Positions 24,615 through 33,115 of a stretch of DNA of 62,175 nt are shown piece by piece. The DNA lies in the NCBI GenBank assembly GCA_028687545.1, contig JAQTZZ010000022.1, forward strand, positions 1-62,175, read 5' to 3'. Each line of letters starts with the position of its first letter. Within the stretch, counting starts at the first letter, position 1. Source of the DNA: Candidatus Wallbacteria bacterium. GTDB taxonomy: Bacteria > Muiribacteriota > JAQTZZ01. Below the pieces are notes generated by a model that saw nothing but the letters and a program-made list of their open reading frames with translations, searched no databases and was not told where the DNA came from. Made by a program: the position numbers and the translations under genes.

Positions 24615-26456
24615 TCAGGCGTAAAGAACGGAGATCCTCTCCTTGGCGAGCATGAAATACGGGCTGTCAGCAGTGCCTTCGTTCACTATCCGCTGGTACT
24701 CTTCGATCGCCTTTTTGAGATCCTTCGAAGCTTCATAGACATTAGCCAGATTGTAGCGGGCTTCCAGGTATTTGGGATTGATGGAAATGGCTTTTTCAAG
24801 CATTTCAGTAGCTTGCTTGAAATCTTTGAGCAGGAAATACGTTTTGCCCAGGTAATTCATGCTGTCGGCAAAATGTGGAAATTCGGCGATCAATTCAGAC
24901 AGCACGATCTTGGCTTTGTCGAGCTGCTCGCCTTTCAGGTAGGCGAGTCCCAACAGATTCTTGGCTTCCTTGTACTTCTGGTTGATCTTCAGGGCAGACT
25001 GGAAACTGTCGGCTGCTTCAGTGAACAATCCCTTTTCCATATAGGCCTGCCCCAGATAATAATGGCAGTCAGCATAATTCGGATTCAGTTTGATCGCGTC
25101 CTTGTATTCCTGGATGGCTTCGTCGATCATGCCCTTGGCCTTATACGCCAGGCCGAGATTGTAGTAAGCTCCGGCATACTTGGGCTCCATTTCCTTGACT
25201 TTCTTCCACTTGTTGGCAGAGCCATAGACATTCTTTACGCTGTCCATGATTTTTTCCATGAAACCCGGCTCTGATTTCTTCTCCCCGCAGACCTTTGCGG
25301 CTAGTTCGTCGATTACCTTGCTGAAGCCGTTTTCCGGATCAAGCTGAAAGAGAGGCTGACCCCGGTTCAGGGATGCGATACAGGCTTCAGAAGAGTATGG
25401 AAGTTCGCTGTAAACAGGTTTTCCGAAGGAGTTGGTAATGTTTTCAGTGGTAATAGCCTTGTTTTTTCCGCTTTTATTAATCATCAGCTTGATCTTGTCT
25501 GTAGCATAGTTGAGATTTTCCAGGAGTTTCAGGGCAGCGCGGGAATTCTTGATCCCGATCAGGTCCACATCTGCGATCAGAAGCAGTACGTCAGCCAGGT
25601 CAAAAGCGCAGAGAGTGACATCCGAGAAATACGAGGCAGTATCAACTACCACATATTGATACTTACCTTTCAGATTGGCTAAAATTTCATATGCAGCCTG
25701 ACGCGGTATCAGTTCCGCCTCCTCAGGAATGTGCGGGGCAGGCAGAATTTTCAGATTGTCGGTCCCGGTCTTTTCCAGATATTTTTCCACCGTAGCAGCG
25801 GAAAACCCCTTTTCGTTCTGGATCAGATCTACTATGGTGTTGCTGTGCATCAGGTTGAACATCAGGGCCTGGTCCCCGAACTGCAGGTCATAATCCACGA
25901 TCACAGTGGAATGTCCTCGCTTGGCAATGGCGGTTGCCAGGTTGGCAATGATCGTGCTCCGGCCACATCCGCCTCGTGGCGAACAGACAGCAACAATCTT
26001 GCCTTCTTTGGGAGCCTGATCTCCTGCGGTTGTCGTTTTGGCAGCTCTCTCCTTGAATCTCTGAGACATGACTTTCATGATCTTGAGGCTGATGGAGAGA
26101 TTCACTTTCAGCAGAGTGTCGAATTTTTCTTTGGTGATCGCAAGGAGCTGGCATTCGGTCTCACAGATGATGGTTGCGTTTCTTGGCTCTCCCTCGATCA
26201 AAGCCATTTCTCCAAAAAAATCGCCTTCAGCCAGTTCAGCGACCTTCTGCTGTTCATTCTCGATCTTCTTCATCACACTGACGGTGCCTTTTTTTATGAT
26301 GTAGAAGATGTCGCCCGGGTCGCCCTGATAAAACAGGACTTTGCCTTTCTGAAAGTTTTTAGTCTCAATCAAATCATTGATTTTCTTCAGCGACTCCTCT
26401 TCGAGGTTGTGGAAGATCGGGATCTGCTTCAGAAATTCCATGAAGTCACCTGCCAT
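24615..26456 (-). CDS. cNMP-binding / CpaE-like ATPase / TPR fusion protein
   Basis: Three domains lie in 613 residues. Residues 10-125 form a cyclic-nucleotide-binding domain with its phosphate cassette (GDFFGEMALIEGEPRNAT; Glu83, Arg92). Residues 150-400 form a ParA/MinD-superfamily ATPase of the CpaE type. Its P-loop SPRGGCGRST has Arg in place of both usual Lys residues, while VDYD (188-190) and VVVDTASYFSD keep the remaining motifs. Residues about 420-613 are TPR repeats. CpaE proteins place pilus or secretion machinery at the pole. The ATG follows the STAS-TPR gene by 2 nt; the Met at residue 6 is an alternative start. Cyclic-nucleotide-gated positioning is inferred. Confidence 0.85.
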   Translation of the reverse strand: MAGDFMEFLKQIPIFHNLEEESLKKINDLIETKNFQKGKVLFYQGDPGDIFYIIKKGTVSVMKKIENEQQKVAELAEGDFFGEMALIEGEPRNATIICETECQLLAITKEKFDTLLKVNLSISLKIMKVMSQRFKERAAKTTTAGDQAPKEGKIVAVCSPRGGCGRSTIIANLATAIAKRGHSTVIVDYDLQFGDQALMFNLMHSNTIVDLIQNEKGFSAATVEKYLEKTGTDNLKILPAPHIPEEAELIPRQAAYEILANLKGKYQYVVVDTASYFSDVTLCAFDLADVLLLIADVDLIGIKNSRAALKLLENLNYATDKIKLMINKSGKNKAITTENITNSFGKPVYSELPYSSEACIASLNRGQPLFQLDPENGFSKVIDELAAKVCGEKKSEPGFMEKIMDSVKNVYGSANKWKKVKEMEPKYAGAYYNLGLAYKAKGMIDEAIQEYKDAIKLNPNYADCHYYLGQAYMEKGLFTEAADSFQSALKINQKYKEAKNLLGLAYLKGEQLDKAKIVLSELIAEFPHFADSMNYLGKTYFLLKDFKQATEMLEKAISINPKYLEARYNLANVYEASKDLKKAIEEYQRIVNEGTADSPYFMLAKERISVLYA

Positions 26457-26458
26457 AA

Positions 26459-27454
26459 TTATTTAAGATCCTTCTTTAATTTTCTGATCTCAGCCCTTAC
26501 TTTGTCTTTATCCTCATCGTTATTCAAGAATTTGACAAGAGTAGTAAGCTCCTTGATGGCGTTTTCCGGTTCTTCCATTTCCTCGTAGGCATGTGCCAGA
26601 TTTCTCAGGGCGTCAATGAATCCGGGATTGATTTTCAGTGCAGACTTGAAGCTCTTCACAGCCTCATTATAGTCTTTCTTCCCCTTCAGTGCTGCTCCCA
26701 GCTTGTTTAAAACGTCGGCATAGTTCGGATGCACATCAAGTGCCTTGCGGTAATGGCAGATGGCATCATCGAGCATGGAATCATCGTTATACAGCAGACC
26801 CAGGGCGATCAAGGCGTCCGAATACTTGGGATTGATCTTCAGGGCGGCCTTGTATTTTTCACCAGCTTCTTTAACTTTGCCGAGTTGTTTCAGGACATCG
26901 CCAAGCCGCTTATGGGCATCGGCGTAATTAGGATTGATGTCCAGAGCGCGCTGGAATTCATCTCTTGCTTCCTCGAACATGCTTTTATTTACATAGGCAA
27001 GCCCCAGATGGTAGTAAGCATCGGCATAATTAGGCTTGATTTCCACGACTTTCTTCCATTTCATGATTGCCCTGGAAATGTTGTCCTTGAAGTCGCTCGT
27101 TGCTTCCTCGTAGCTCTCGTAAATGCTGATGAAGAAATCCAGGTGGATCAAGTCGAACAAGCGCTTGATGTAAGGATGAAGCTTGACAATCTTCAGATCG
27201 CCGTTGTGATCCCTCAAAAGCTTCAGAGTTGCAGTGAAAAAGCCGATTCCGGAACTGTCGATGTACTCAAGTTTAGCCAGGTCCATCAGGATGTTAAACC
27301 GCTCCTGCTCCACCAGCATGTCAATGATTTCCTGGGCCCGGGGGAGCGTGTACATATCGAGCTCACCGATGAGTTCGAAAATTGTGATCCCTTCCTGAGT
27401 CCTGATGTTGTAAGAAATCCGGTTTAATTCCTGTTCATTGGTTTCCATCATCAT
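26459..27454 (-). CDS. STAS-TPR fusion protein
   Basis: From the first of three consecutive ATGs at 27454 (AAGGAGTGA upstream) the protein is 331 residues. Residues about 12-122 are a STAS domain with the loop YIDSSGIGFF (Ser67). Residues about 127-330 hold TPR repeats (YHLGLAYVNKSMFEEARDEF and similar). STAS proteins switch by Ser phosphorylation, and the TPR block offers partner binding. The repeats resemble those in the next gene, so the two may work together. It follows pnp by 35 nt in the rpsO-pnp operon. A longer start at 27499 would overlap pnp and lacks support. Confidence 0.87.
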   Translation of the reverse strand: MMMETNEQELNRISYNIRTQEGITIFELIGELDMYTLPRAQEIIDMLVEQERFNILMDLAKLEYIDSSGIGFFTATLKLLRDHNGDLKIVKLHPYIKRLFDLIHLDFFISIYESYEEATSDFKDNISRAIMKWKKVVEIKPNYADAYYHLGLAYVNKSMFEEARDEFQRALDINPNYADAHKRLGDVLKQLGKVKEAGEKYKAALKINPKYSDALIALGLLYNDDSMLDDAICHYRKALDVHPNYADVLNKLGAALKGKKDYNEAVKSFKSALKINPGFIDALRNLAHAYEEMEEPENAIKELTTLVKFLNNDEDKDKVRAEIRKLKKDLK

Positions 27455-27489
27455 AACTCTGCTCACTCCTTTTGCTTTATTTTGATAAA

Positions 27490-29577
27490 TTAAAGACAAT
27501 CCTTCCGGCTCAAGTTGACCCTGTTCTGGGAATCGATTTCGATCACCTTCACCTGGATCATGTCTCCCACGTTGACAACATCTTCCACTTTATTTACACG
27601 TTCCTTGGCCAGCTTGGAGATGTGGACCAGGCCTTCTTTTCCCGGCAGTATTTCCACGAAGGCACCGAAATTCATGAGCCTGGTGACGCGGCCGTCATAG
27701 ATCTTGCCTATTTCGACATCAGCAGTGATGTCGTCGATCATTTTCTTGGCCTTGTCCGATCCTTCTGCGGATACAGAATAAATACGTACTGAACCGTCGT
27801 CTTCAATGTCGATTTCCACACCAGTGTCGGCAATGATCTTCTTGATCATTTTACCGCCCGGCCCGATCACATCCTTGATCTTTTCGATGTCAATGAAGAA
27901 GGCTGTAATCCGTGGAGCGTGAGGAGAGAGCTCTTTTTTGGGTTCTGCGATGCATTGATTCATCTTTCCCAGAATGAACAGTCTGGCATCTTTGGCTTGA
28001 ACCAATGCCTGCTGCATAATTTCAAATGACAATCCTTTGATCTTGATGTCCATCTGAAGGGCAGTAATTCCGTCTTTGGTGCCTGCCACCTTGAAATCCA
28101 TGTCTCCGTAATGATCTTCCAGGCCCTGAATGTCGGTGAGAACCGTGAATTTCTCACCTTCTTTGACCAGTCCCATTGCCACGCCGGCAACAGCTTTCTT
28201 GATGGGCACGCCGGCTTCCATGAGTGCAAGAGATGTGGAGCAGACCGTCGCCATCGAAGATGATCCGTTTGACTCCAGGATTTCGGAAACTACCCTGGTA
28301 GTATAAGGAAACTCTTCATCAGAAGGGATCAGCGGTAAAATCGCCCGCTCGGCCAGTGCGCCATGTCCGATTTCTCTTCTGCCCGGGCCTCTCAGCTGTT
28401 TGACTTCTCCAACCGAAAAGGGAGGAAAGTTATAATGCAGCATGAAACGCTTATATGAGTCCTGGCCCATGGAGTCGATCATCTGGGCATCTTTGGCGGT
28501 TCCAAGTGTCACGATTCCAAGTGACTGGGTCTGGCCCCTGGTAAAGAGAGATGAACCATGCACGCGGGGCAGGACACTGATCAGACATTCGATCGGCCTG
28601 ATTTCAGTAGTTTTGCGGCCGTCGGCACGGAAGTTTTCCAGTACAATCAGTGAACGGACTTCCTGCTTGATCACTTCTTCGACAGTATTTTTTATGACGT
28701 AAATTTTTTCAGCCCGTTCCTGCTCCTGATACTTGCTTTCATATGAGGCGGTAATTTCCTGGTCAATAACCGCTAAAGCCTGGGACCGCTGCTTCTTATC
28801 AAAGATCTTGACCGCTTCTCTGATGCGGGAACGATTGGCCTTCGCGATCTCATCCGACAATGCCTTATCCGTAGGAACTTTTTTGTATTTTTTGACCGGT
28901 TTTCCGCATTTTTTCTTCAGCTCGTCCTGAATCGCGATAATTTTCCTGATCTCTTCATGGGCAATCCGGATTGCTTCGAGCATCGTTGCTTCAGAAGCTT
29001 CCTTTGCCCCGGCTTCCACCATGCAGATTGCATCTTTTGTTCCTGCCACGATCAGGTCAATCTCGCTCTGGACGAGTTCCGAATCAGAAATGTTGACGAT
29101 GAAACGGTCTCCGATTTTACCCATCCGAACGGCACCGACAGGATTTTCAAAAGGAATGTCTGAGATGGCAAGGGCGGTTGAAGATGCAACAATCCCTAAT
29201 GCCTGTGGCGAGTTTTCCTTGTCCATGGCAAGTGGAGAGACAATCACCTGCACTTCTTCACGGTAATCATCAGGGAACAGCGGCCGGATTGGTCTGTCGA
29301 TCATTCTGGCGGCCAGCACGGCCTCGTCCGCAGGGCGGCCTTCCCTCTTGAAGAATCCACCCGGGATCTTTCCTGTAGCATAATCGCGCTCGCGAAATTC
29401 TATGGTCAGCGGAAAAAAATCGCTGAAACCCGGTTTTTCCATCGCACAGACGGTTGCCAGCAACACGGTATCACCATATCTGAGAACGCATGCTCCGTCA
29501 GCCTGTTTTGCTACTCTCCCGGTTTCAATGACCAGCTTTTTTCCACCAATTTCTAGCTCTACTGATTCAATTGGCAT
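27490..29577 (-). CDS. pnp: Polynucleotide phosphorylase
   Basis: The 695-residue protein has the full PNPase layout: two RNase PH domains (about 10-230 and 315-540, the second with LRGPGRREIGHGALAERA), an alpha-helical linker, a KH domain (about 552-610, IGPGGKMIKKI) and an S1 domain (about 620-690, FVEILPGKEGLVHIS). It degrades RNA from the 3' end with phosphate as part of the degradosome. It lies 13 nt after rpsO, the classic rpsO-pnp order, and is followed by two TPR fusion genes. Confidence 0.98.
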   Translation of the reverse strand: MPIESVELEIGGKKLVIETGRVAKQADGACVLRYGDTVLLATVCAMEKPGFSDFFPLTIEFRERDYATGKIPGGFFKREGRPADEAVLAARMIDRPIRPLFPDDYREEVQVIVSPLAMDKENSPQALGIVASSTALAISDIPFENPVGAVRMGKIGDRFIVNISDSELVQSEIDLIVAGTKDAICMVEAGAKEASEATMLEAIRIAHEEIRKIIAIQDELKKKCGKPVKKYKKVPTDKALSDEIAKANRSRIREAVKIFDKKQRSQALAVIDQEITASYESKYQEQERAEKIYVIKNTVEEVIKQEVRSLIVLENFRADGRKTTEIRPIECLISVLPRVHGSSLFTRGQTQSLGIVTLGTAKDAQMIDSMGQDSYKRFMLHYNFPPFSVGEVKQLRGPGRREIGHGALAERAILPLIPSDEEFPYTTRVVSEILESNGSSSMATVCSTSLALMEAGVPIKKAVAGVAMGLVKEGEKFTVLTDIQGLEDHYGDMDFKVAGTKDGITALQMDIKIKGLSFEIMQQALVQAKDARLFILGKMNQCIAEPKKELSPHAPRITAFFIDIEKIKDVIGPGGKMIKKIIADTGVEIDIEDDGSVRIYSVSAEGSDKAKKMIDDITADVEIGKIYDGRVTRLMNFGAFVEILPGKEGLVHISKLAKERVNKVEDVVNVGDMIQVKVIEIDSQNRVNLSRKDCL

Positions 29578-29590
29578 CGTTTATTCCTTT

Positions 29591-29860
29591 TCAACCTCTG
29601 ATATTCAGTTTCTGGATCAAAGTGCGGTACTTTTCCAGGTCGCTGTTTTTCAGGTAATTTAGTAATCTGTGCCTGCGTCCAACCATTTTCAGCAGTCCCT
29701 GTCTGGAATGGTGATCTTTGGAATGAGCTTTGAAATGGTCGTTGAGTGATCTGATCCTCTCAGTGAGAACCGCAATCTGCACTTCGGCAGAGCCTGTGTC
29801 CCGCTCATGTTGGGCATAAGCCTTGATGACTTCGGTTTTCTTTTCCTTGGTGATGCTCAC
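29591..29860 (-). CDS. rpsO: 30S ribosomal protein S15
   Basis: The 89-residue protein starts at a GTG with a very strong GGAGGGAGG site 5 nt upstream. The frame stays open further upstream, but the extra residues do not belong to S15. The sequence carries the S15 core ([36 protein letters not shown]-like [10 protein letters not shown]). S15 binds 16S rRNA and in other bacteria represses its own leader. It heads the rpsO-pnp operon. Confidence 0.97.
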   Translation of the reverse strand: MSITKEKKTEVIKAYAQHERDTGSAEVQIAVLTERIRSLNDHFKAHSKDHHSRQGLLKMVGRRHRLLNYLKNSDLEKYRTLIQKLNIRG

Positions 29861-29921
29861 GAATTCCTCCCTCCACTGGATCAAGCAGCAAACAGCCCCT
29901 AAACCAGGGTGATTTTTGGCC

Positions 29922-29951
29922 ATTTTACCACACCATTGGCGGGCATATCAA
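29922..29951 (-). promoter_or_regulatory. Promoter of the rpsO-pnp operon
   Basis: On the minus strand TTGATA is followed after 18 nt by TAAAAT, about 62 nt before the rpsO GTG. The leader of roughly 50 nt could host S15 autoregulation, but I see no clear pseudoknot. Confidence 0.6.
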
Positions 29952-29953
29952 AA

Positions 29954-30490
29954 TCAATGGAATTCAGTTTTTTTGACCACGTCACCAGAGAGATCGGAAG
30001 CTCTTTCCAAAATTTCCCGGATCAGCATTTTATTCTGCTGAAAAACAAATCCGGCATAACTTTCATAGATGTAAATCAGAAACACTGCGGTCAGTACTAT
30101 TCCGCAGTAAAAAGAGAATAATGCCAAAATGAAGTCGAAGGTCAGCGCGAATCCGGAATACCTGAAGCTTTCAACGCCGGATTCGAGATCCAGTTCCAGT
30201 GAAAACACGCGTGGAGTCAGTTGAAGCATAGTAATACCGCCACAAATCCCGGCCGGATATATGCGGACCAGGTCAGCCTTACGTTCGAGGTATCCGGAAG
30301 AAGATATGCTTCCTTCAGGCAGACCTCTGACCAGATCCAACTCAGCTGCACTCATTTTTCTGCTTCCGAATCTGACTTCAAGGCCGGATCTCCGTGAGCT
30401 GCACCTGTGGTAAATGTTGAAAATCGAGATCAGAGCCGGGATAATCCAGAACCAGATTGGAACAATCCACAATTCAGACATCAGAATCAC
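29954..30490 (-). CDS. Hypothetical membrane protein (178 aa)
   Basis: It has a hydrophobic N-terminus (about 8-26), a soluble basic section, and one or two membrane segments (about 115-145), followed by a charged tail. I recognise no family. It overlaps the next upstream gene by 17 nt and is the last of four overlapping genes with a GT-C-type glycosyltransferase at their head. A function in envelope assembly is only a guess from context. Confidence 0.6.
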   Translation of the reverse strand: MILMSELWIVPIWFWIIPALISIFNIYHRCSSRRSGLEVRFGSRKMSAAELDLVRGLPEGSISSSGYLERKADLVRIYPAGICGGITMLQLTPRVFSLELDLESGVESFRYSGFALTFDFILALFSFYCGIVLTAVFLIYIYESYAGFVFQQNKMLIREILERASDLSGDVVKKTEFH

Positions 30491-30845
30491 CCCTGCCGAG
30501 ACATGTCATGCCAAGTGAGAGGAGCAAGGAACAGGCCAGAAAAAAAGAAGTCACTGGTATCACAAGACAGATCGACATCAGCAGAGAATACGAAAAAACT
30601 GCGGTATCATTCAGCATGCGTTTAGCTCCGAAGAGGGCTGCAGTCAGAAAATAAATCAACAGAGACATGCTGATCAGCCCAAAATAACTCAGCTGATCGA
30701 ACTGGCTGAAAAGATCGTTCCAGCCGGTATATTTCATGCCTGTTTCATAAAAATATCCAGTGAAGTATTCGAGAATTGAATACAGCAGAGTAAAGAAAGA
30801 AGCGAAATAAAGCAGGCTGGAGCTGATTTTATAGTTCCTGAACAT
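30474..30845 (-). CDS. Hypothetical four-helix membrane protein (123 aa)
   Basis: This small protein contains about four hydrophobic helices (near 10-28, 52-72, 82-104, 105-118) and few charged residues between them. No known family. It overlaps both neighbours by 17 nt, so all four genes here are likely translated as one coupled unit. Confidence 0.6.
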   Translation of the reverse strand: MFRNYKISSSLLYFASFFTLLYSILEYFTGYFYETGMKYTGWNDLFSQFDQLSYFGLISMSLLIYFLTAALFGAKRMLNDTAVFSYSLLMSICLVIPVTSFFLACSLLLSLGMTCLGRGDSDV

Positions 30846-31482
30846 GAAAATTCCTTTCCAGGTCTTTCAGATATGCCTCTTCATCACATCCGAGAGGAAA
30901 AAACAGCTCCAGTACATTACCTGGACCATACCAGAACTTTTCTTCAGGGTAAAGATACTGAAAAAACGTGTGAAATTCGGAAAAACCATAAAAAACTCCT
31001 GTCTTGTCAAAATGCTCTTTCAGTCTGACAAGATCCGCCGGGTTTTCTGCCCGGATGGCTTTGACATGGTATTCAGGCTTCCAGCGCAGCTCTGACAGAG
31101 CTTTAGTTAAACGGGGGTTTGCCAGAAAGCTTCCGAATGTTGTGCTGGAAATTACCCGGGAGTCACCGTTGGATTGGTTGATTTCAGCTAGAACAGACAG
31201 TTGATGCCCGTGATAAATTTCCAGATTTCTAAACCCTGAGGTTTTATCGAAATGGAAATTTCTGGGTAAAAAAACGGAATCAGCACTGGACAGGGATTTG
31301 ATTTCACTGGTGACAATGCCGGCCAGATTTCCTTCACGGATCATGATGGTGCTGTTTTGCAGCATGCGGTCGAGGTGAAAACTGGGATAGGGGAAAATAC
31401 CAAGATACAAAACCTGAACCATGATCAGGCCCACGAATAGACCGCGCATAAGGTCGGAAATATTTTCAGGAATGAATTTCAT
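30829..31482 (-). CDS. Hypothetical membrane-anchored protein (217 aa)
   Basis: One N-terminal membrane helix (about 13-33) is followed by a ~180-residue domain, probably outside the cytoplasm. It contains several Phe/Tyr-rich stretches (FYGFSEFHTFFQYLY) and no catalytic motif I can identify. It overlaps the glycosyltransferase gene by 4 nt and the following gene by 17 nt. It may act with the glycosyltransferase. Confidence 0.6.
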   Translation of the reverse strand: MKFIPENISDLMRGLFVGLIMVQVLYLGIFPYPSFHLDRMLQNSTIMIREGNLAGIVTSEIKSLSSADSVFLPRNFHFDKTSGFRNLEIYHGHQLSVLAEINQSNGDSRVISSTTFGSFLANPRLTKALSELRWKPEYHVKAIRAENPADLVRLKEHFDKTGVFYGFSEFHTFFQYLYPEEKFWYGPGNVLELFFPLGCDEEAYLKDLERNFHVQEL

Positions 31483-33035
31483 GCTGTGCCTGCGCTTTTT
31501 TTTACTTTATAGATTATGAAACGGTATTCCTGATAGCTGGTCTCGAAGATTTTCTCCAGACAGGGGGGTGGTTTATCGAACAGTTCCCGGCTTTTTCCGA
31601 AAAAGTAATGGTAAGCCTCGTCGATCACGACATAATCGATGCCGAGCAGTTTAAGATTTGCTTCGAAATTATCGTCAAATCTGATCTGGTCATGCCATTT
31701 TCCTTGCTTTTCATAAGCGAACCAGGGGTCCCGGACCATGATGGCTGAATTCGAGAGATCCAGCTCTGAACAGCGTTCCAGGAAGACCCTGTTCGGGCCA
31801 TAGCTGGATTGTTTATAGGAGGGCAGATAAACCGGATGCAGGATAAGAGTGCTGAGAAACAGAACGATCATGGCTGGAATCGGATTAAAGATCTTGAATC
31901 TGTCGGCAAGGTAGCGATAACCGACAGCCAGGTGGGGAAGGAAGACAGGGTAGAGATAAGCGAAGTGCCTGGTGCCAGGAGAATCCAGCTCTGTCCAGAG
32001 GTCACCGATCGGGAAGACAATGAAAGGGAGGAGAAACAGCAGGAAAAAACTGCGGTCCGCCCTGACCAGGTACAATCCGCAGAGCATGGCTATTAGGTCC
32101 AGTGGAAGAAGGGTATAGACAAAAAAGTGAAGGCAGTTCGTCATGAACCACATGTAAGACTGAAAAAGAAGACCTTTAAAGTACCAGACAAAATCGATTT
32201 CCGGTCTGCTTTTCGCCACCCAGAGACCCTTGTCAGTGGAAAGTGCAGTCTGCCCTATCCACTCCCATTCCAGCCGCTGAAATTGATCATAGCGCGAGGC
32301 TTCTCTATCGTCCGCATCATAGGAATTGTGATAGATGAGCATTGTGCCGTAAAGAAAGGGCATGGTCTTAGTGCTGAGCATCGCCTGACCTGAGAAAGAG
32401 CGGATCATCAATAGATATGGAAACACCAGCAGCAGGAAAAGTGCTGTTCCAATCAGGAACTGCCGCCATCTTCGGACAGTGATGAATATGACAGGTATCA
32501 GAAATAAAATCCCTTCAGGTCTTGTTAAATAGAGAAACGCGCATAACAGGAACATGACCCAGACCGGTCTGCCGGTTTTCCAGACATAAAGCAACAAAGA
32601 AAGCAGCAGCAGAAACAGGGATTCAGTCAGTGCCCAGTGAAAGGTCGTGATCAGAAGCGGAGAAAAAAGGTAGATTACTGAAGCCAGGTTTTTCAGTTTC
32701 GGATTCGATACTTCAAAATATTTCAGCAGCACTATATAGGTTGCGAAATCAAGCATAAAGGAGAAGATCATCTGCAGGATTTCCAGTCTGGCGATGAAAA
32801 TCGAAAGAAATGCCAGGATCAGCGAATACAGCGGTGAGATCCAGGCCAGCTGCCTGATCTCTTCCTCGGTCAGCATCCCGCTCTGCGCCAGATGTTTAAA
32901 GGTCTCTGCCAGCCGGATGTATTCCAGATTGTCGGACATGTGGGGCGGTGCGTAAAAATACAGGATTGCGCGCAGGGCAAAGGCCGTAAGCACTAGCCAG
33001 GGTGAGACACCGAAGAATTTCCTCATCTGGAACAT
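31479..33035 (-). CDS. GT-C-type membrane glycosyltransferase (PMT/ArnT-like)
   Basis: The 518-residue protein has about ten membrane helices and an acidic residue in the first periplasmic loop (HMSDNLEYIRLAE), as in dolichyl/polyprenyl-phosphate glycosyltransferases of the GT39/GT83 type. A ~120-residue soluble C-terminal portion (about 395-518) follows. Such enzymes transfer a sugar from a polyprenyl carrier to lipids or proteins on the outer face of the membrane. The acceptor is unknown. It heads a four-gene overlapping cluster. The divergent dxr gene starts 80 nt away. Confidence 0.75.
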   Translation of the reverse strand: MFQMRKFFGVSPWLVLTAFALRAILYFYAPPHMSDNLEYIRLAETFKHLAQSGMLTEEEIRQLAWISPLYSLILAFLSIFIARLEILQMIFSFMLDFATYIVLLKYFEVSNPKLKNLASVIYLFSPLLITTFHWALTESLFLLLLSLLLYVWKTGRPVWVMFLLCAFLYLTRPEGILFLIPVIFITVRRWRQFLIGTALFLLLVFPYLLMIRSFSGQAMLSTKTMPFLYGTMLIYHNSYDADDREASRYDQFQRLEWEWIGQTALSTDKGLWVAKSRPEIDFVWYFKGLLFQSYMWFMTNCLHFFVYTLLPLDLIAMLCGLYLVRADRSFFLLFLLPFIVFPIGDLWTELDSPGTRHFAYLYPVFLPHLAVGYRYLADRFKIFNPIPAMIVLFLSTLILHPVYLPSYKQSSYGPNRVFLERCSELDLSNSAIMVRDPWFAYEKQGKWHDQIRFDDNFEANLKLLGIDYVVIDEAYHYFFGKSRELFDKPPPCLEKIFETSYQEYRFIIYKVKKSAGTA

Positions 33036-33054
33036 GATAACAGTTTAGCTGAGA

Positions 33055-33084
33055 TTGGCAAATCAGGGAATTCTCTGTTAAGAT
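33055..33084 (+). promoter_or_regulatory. Candidate dxr promoter
   Basis: TTGGCA and TAAGAT are 18 nt apart, and the -10 lies 31 nt before the dxr ATG. The 80-nt divergent gap holds no other strong candidate. Confidence 0.5.
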
Positions 33085-33115
33085 TTCGGGAAAACATCGG
33101 AAATATACACTGATC

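Noticed and set aside
29861-29923. N-terminal extension of rpsO
   Set aside because: S15 is 89 residues long and the GTG with GGAGGGAGG fits exactly; the extra residues are not S15-like.
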